DNA from: CAYUPI01 sp964446585 | GTDB taxonomy: Bacteria > Verrucomicrobiota > Verrucomicrobiia > Limisphaerales > UBA8199 | DNA length: 9,409 nucleotides | Direction: 5' to 3' | Assembly: GCA_964446585.1 (NCBI GenBank) | Contig: CAYUPI010000110.1 | Coordinates: 1 to 9,409, forward strand | In this document: positions 6,630-9,409 of the stretch, piece by piece | Layout: each line of letters begins with the position of its first letter | Numbering within the stretch: position 1 is the first letter of the stretch | Translations under genes and position numbers: made by a program | The notes under the pieces: generated by a model | What the model was told of the DNA's origin: nothing | Databases searched by the model: none | What the model saw: only the letters and a program-made list of their open reading frames with translations

Positions 6630-8013
6630 TGATTGGAACGGACACGACCATGAGCTCGCCCACCAGTTCTGGCTTCTGTAAATCCGTTTCCCAGATAGGA
6701 AACGGCGTCAGGTTTTCCGAACTTTCCAAGCCAAACTTGGCGAACTCCTTGGGCCAAAATAGAATTATGAACTCGTCAGTTTTTATGAGGTGCAATATCG
6801 GACCGGACGGGGGACCGGTCGCCAGCTTTGTTCCCGCCTCGGCGAGAGCTACTTTGAGTGCTTCGGCTTTGGCTTCGGAAGCCTGGTTCGAATTGAGAGC
6901 TGATGCCGCCGTGGTGTATTGCGCCGCCCGAGCCATGGTATGACTTCTTACAGCAACGACCTTGCTAAAGTCAAAGTCGCCTCTCTGAAACTGTCGCACC
7001 CAATGAAAAGCGCCCTCGGAATCGTACTTTGCTAGAAAGAGGTTAGTGTGGTGTTTGGGCTCGACAATGCGGATCTTCGTGGGGCCAAAGTCCAACGAAG
7101 ATTTGAAAAGCCCGACTACATGCGGATTTGCCTGGCCATCCACAGCTAATCTGAGCCCCAAGCGCTCGGGCGCCCCACCTGGACAGCGCGCCCAAAGAAA
7201 TTTGCCGTCGCTATCATACTTAACGAGGAACATGTCATTGCCCTCCATCGAGGAAAGTGTTTCGACGCCGAACTGTGCGGATTTTTTGAAAACGCCTGTG
7301 ACGTAAACACTGCCTGTCACATCTACGGCGATCCCTCGCGCCTGGCAAAAAACTCCGCCGTCCCGCTTAACCCAAAGCAATTTCCCGTGTGGATCGTACT
7401 TAGCGACGAAAAGATCACGATATTTCTGTGAACTGAGTTTCACTTCCTCGAATATAGCCTCGCGACCAAAACCACCGGTGACATAACTATTGCCGGCGGC
7501 ATCTACAGCAACATCCATGGCTTGGGCACCGTCTGGGCCGCCGGCTTGCTTTACCCAGAGCACACGTCCGGCCGCGTCGAATTTGGCTAGAAAGGAATCT
7601 CCCCGACCAAGACACTTGAAGGGCGTGTTCCCAAATAGTGTATCGCCGTGAACATAACCTGTGAGAAATACTGCTTCGGGCCGATACACCGTGCAGGCGT
7701 ACGCAGCGGCGTTTTCGATCGTTATCACCCAAATAAAATTTCTCTCCCAATCGTACTTGGCCAAATAGGCGTCGAAGGAATGTCGGCTGGTGAACACGTT
7801 GGTTCCAAAGCGCGCTGAATCCTTGAAATGGCCGCCGACATAAAAATGACCTTCTGCGTCGGCTGCGACTGCCTGCCCCGAGGTGACGGCGCCGCTGCCG
7901 TTGACGACCACCGTATTCAGCCAGGTTTTCCCCAAATCAGGAAGCTCGCGTCTATTAGAGGCTGCATTAAGGTTTAGCGCAAGAAGGATTGCTAGGCAGA
8001 TGCATTCTCTCAT
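6586..8013 (-). CDS. Secreted SBBP-type beta-propeller protein with verrucomicrobial C-terminal module
   Basis: A 475-residue protein with an N-terminal signal (MRECICLAILLALNLNAAS). At least five propeller units follow at about 48-97, 112-155, 165-217, 227-276 and 289-340. Each has the pattern 'AVDxxGNxYVTGxF...FG...DxFLAKYDxxGKxLWV', typical of SBBP (seven-bladed beta-propeller) repeats. A sixth unit seems to begin near 346 (FSKVVAV) but gives way to an Ala-rich stretch (360-395). Residues about 405-471 form a C-terminal module (FGLESSENL...W...VSVPINGAHNFYRLR) frequent in large secreted verrucomicrobial proteins. The function is unknown, and a scaffold or binding role outside the cytoplasm is the likely inference. 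The stop lies 44 nt inside the longest frame of the cytochrome gene, so the two are probably co-transcribed. The start ATG overlaps the stop of a 15-codon upstream frame. Confidence 0.85.
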   Translation of the reverse strand: MRECICLAILLALNLNAASNRRELPDLGKTWLNTVVVNGSGAVTSGQAVAADAEGHFYVGGHFKDSARFGTNVFTSRHSFDAYLAKYDWERNFIWVITIENAAAYACTVYRPEAVFLTGYVHGDTLFGNTPFKCLGRGDSFLAKFDAAGRVLWVKQAGGPDGAQAMDVAVDAAGNSYVTGGFGREAIFEEVKLSSQKYRDLFVAKYDPHGKLLWVKRDGGVFCQARGIAVDVTGSVYVTGVFKKSAQFGVETLSSMEGNDMFLVKYDSDGKFLWARCPGGAPERLGLRLAVDGQANPHVVGLFKSSLDFGPTKIRIVEPKHHTNLFLAKYDSEGAFHWVRQFQRGDFDFSKVVAVRSHTMARAAQYTTAASALNSNQASEAKAEALKVALAEAGTKLATGPPSGPILHLIKTDEFIILFWPKEFAKFGLESSENLTPFPIWETDLQKPELVGELMVVSVPINGAHNFYRLRSTER

Positions 8014-8212
8014 AGATAGGGCGAAGATAACACAAAATCGGCGATTTGGAGTTTCATGGCGACTCTCTCGCCAAACCCGAGGCTGGGAAGTCCACCGTGG
8101 CCGGACTTTTCCTGTCGCTCAGACCAAGCCTTCCGCGCTGTGAGAAAACGCTCATAGCCCAGTTGCGAACCTAGATTGCAATTTCAACCACTGGCACACA
8201 CTGGAACCAGTA

Positions 8213-9409
8213 TTACGCCTCCGCGCGCACCCAACCATACACCGCGTTCTCCCGTTGTCCGCCACGATCCAGAAAGGCGGTCTTGAGCCGCGACAGGGCG
8301 TCCTTCGGAAGCGCTTTGAGTTGTGCAGTCGGATCTACGCCATAGATTTTCGCCGCGTTCAGGCCGAAGATCTTGGCTTTGTCCTCCTTAGTGAGCTTGG
8401 CGTAGCCGAACTGCTCGCACAACTTGTCCGTGATCTGGAACCGCTTGAAGGCGTCGATGACCCATTGCGGCGAGCCCCACCACAGACAGTCGGTTCCCCA
8501 AATGACGTGGTCCACGCCATAGGTTTTGATGTTGCGGCCGATCAGGTGCATGCACATCTCCGGGTGCGCGATGAACAACATGCCGAACGCCGAGCCAATT
8601 TCCGGGTAAACGTTGTTCATACCCGGATTGCGCTCTTTGATTTTCATCAAGTCGGCGTGCCAGAGGAAGTCGCCGGTCGTCGGATCGTAATTGTTGTTTT
8701 CCTTGAACTGCGGTTCCCAGGGACTGTGCTTGAGCGCCGAGTGATAGATGATGAACGTGAGTTCCGGATGAATTTTCGCCGCTTTCTCGATGTCTCCCGG
8801 GTGGGCCAAATGGCCGAGGGTCTGCGATTGCGAGGAGTACCCCTTGTGGATGCTGAAAGTTTTCAGACCGAGTTCGATTGACTTCTTGTAAAAGGGATAC
8901 GTCATCTTTTCGTCGTCGAGGCGGAAGCCGTTGCCGGAGCGGCCCGGATCGGTGTGGCAATACCATTTCCAGGAATCGATGCCGTAGAGCTTCTTCTCCC
9001 GCTCCATCTGCTCGAACAACGCGGGGAAGTCCGGCTGGTTTTTGGCACGATCCCAGTAATGGTTCGGGGCGCAGTTGCCCTGACACAACGCGCGTTTTCC
9101 GCCGGCCAGCTCATTGATCTCGCTCTTGCGCTTCGACATGAGCCAACTCGGCAGGACGCCACCGCCCCGGGCCCTGCCTTCGAGCGGCTTTCCTTCGTTG
9201 TCCTTCTGTTTTTCGCGACCCGGCACGCCCGAGATCACGATCATGCTCGTCTCGCTGTCGAAGAACAGTTCCTTCACGAAATTGTTGAAGCTGTAGGTCG
9301 CCGGGTTCTCATCAAGCTTGAAGCCCATGTCCTTCACGAAGGGCGCGTTCCGAAACCCGAGCGGCACGCCGTCGGTAAAATGCGTCTGCACGTCAAAGAT
9401 GAAATACTC
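8213..9409 (-). CDS. Amidohydrolase_2-family metal-dependent hydrolase (5' end outside window)
   Basis: The frame is open from the right edge to TAA at 8213 (398 residues visible). The codon pattern continues through the GTG at 9391, so the true start is beyond 9409. The visible part begins EYFIFDVQTHF, the position of the metal-binding DxHxH motif of amidohydrolases; here the first histidine is replaced by Gln (Q8) and only H10 remains. Further candidate metal or catalytic residues, numbered from the edge, are H188 (SIHKGY), H223 (IIYHSA) and D307 (IWGTDCLWWGSPQW). The C-terminal part (KAKIFGLNAAKIYGVD) is the classic end of the family barrel. Proteins of this type hydrolyse or decarboxylate small organic acids, lactones or amides; the substrate is unknown. 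It is separated from the next gene by 199 bp with no clear terminator. Confidence 0.88.
   Translation of the reverse strand, partial: EYFIFDVQTHFTDGVPLGFRNAPFVKDMGFKLDENPATYSFNNFVKELFFDSETSMIVISGVPGREKQKDNEGKPLEGRARGGGVLPSWLMSKRKSEINELAGGKRALCQGNCAPNHYWDRAKNQPDFPALFEQMEREKKLYGIDSWKWYCHTDPGRSGNGFRLDDEKMTYPFYKKSIELGLKTFSIHKGYSSQSQTLGHLAHPGDIEKAAKIHPELTFIIYHSALKHSPWEPQFKENNNYDPTTGDFLWHADLMKIKERNPGMNNVYPEIGSAFGMLFIAHPEMCMHLIGRNIKTYGVDHVIWGTDCLWWGSPQWVIDAFKRFQITDKLCEQFGYAKLTKEDKAKIFGLNAAKIYGVDPTAQLKALPKDALSRLKTAFLDRGGQRENAVYGWVRAEA

Noticed and set aside
8200..8211. Palindrome ACTGGAACCAGT just after the amidohydrolase stop
   Set aside because: The stem is only 5 bp with a 2-nt loop and no T-run on the minus strand, so it is not a credible terminator.

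Overview
The window reads like a chromosome segment of a soil or freshwater Verrucomicrobiota bacterium, possibly Pedosphaera-like. This placement is an inference from gene families. The clues are a redoxin / c-type heme / copper-monooxygenase fusion, an SBBP beta-propeller protein ending in a 'FGLESSxNL...W...FYRLR' module, a multiheme cytochrome, and a secreted amidohydrolase. GC content is moderately high. Every credible gene is on the minus strand, so the order of transcription runs from 9409 towards 1.

Layout from high to low coordinates. (a) 8213-9409: an amidohydrolase_2-type enzyme whose 5' end lies outside the window. (b) 6586-8013: a secreted SBBP beta-propeller protein. It is followed with a 44-nt frame overlap by (c) 5469-6629: a secreted six-heme c-type cytochrome. 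(d) 5363-5459: a long inverted repeat ending in a T-run, probably the terminator of the cytochrome gene. (e) 5080-5355: a small acidic protein of unknown function. (f) 4090-4896: a lipoprotein whose frame runs well into the next gene. (g) 3738-4208 and 1486-3741: a two-subunit molybdenum hydroxylase of the isoquinoline-1-oxidoreductase (IorA/IorB) type, coupled by an ATGA overlap. (h) 1-1373: the redoxin-heme-copper protein, which runs off the left edge.

At least five of the products appear to be exported: a Tat-dependent molybdoenzyme, two proteins with Sec-type signals and heme c, a propeller protein and a lipoprotein. The segment is therefore mainly periplasmic or envelope redox chemistry. 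Physiological coupling between the molybdoenzyme and the neighbouring heme proteins is possible but not shown by the sequence.

The most unusual non-coding structure is a pair of REP-like hairpins in inverted orientation, with base changes that preserve pairing. They lie inside the cytochrome reading frame and encode a low-complexity linker between heme sites 1 and 2. No CRISPR array, tRNA, rRNA, integrase or transposase was found.
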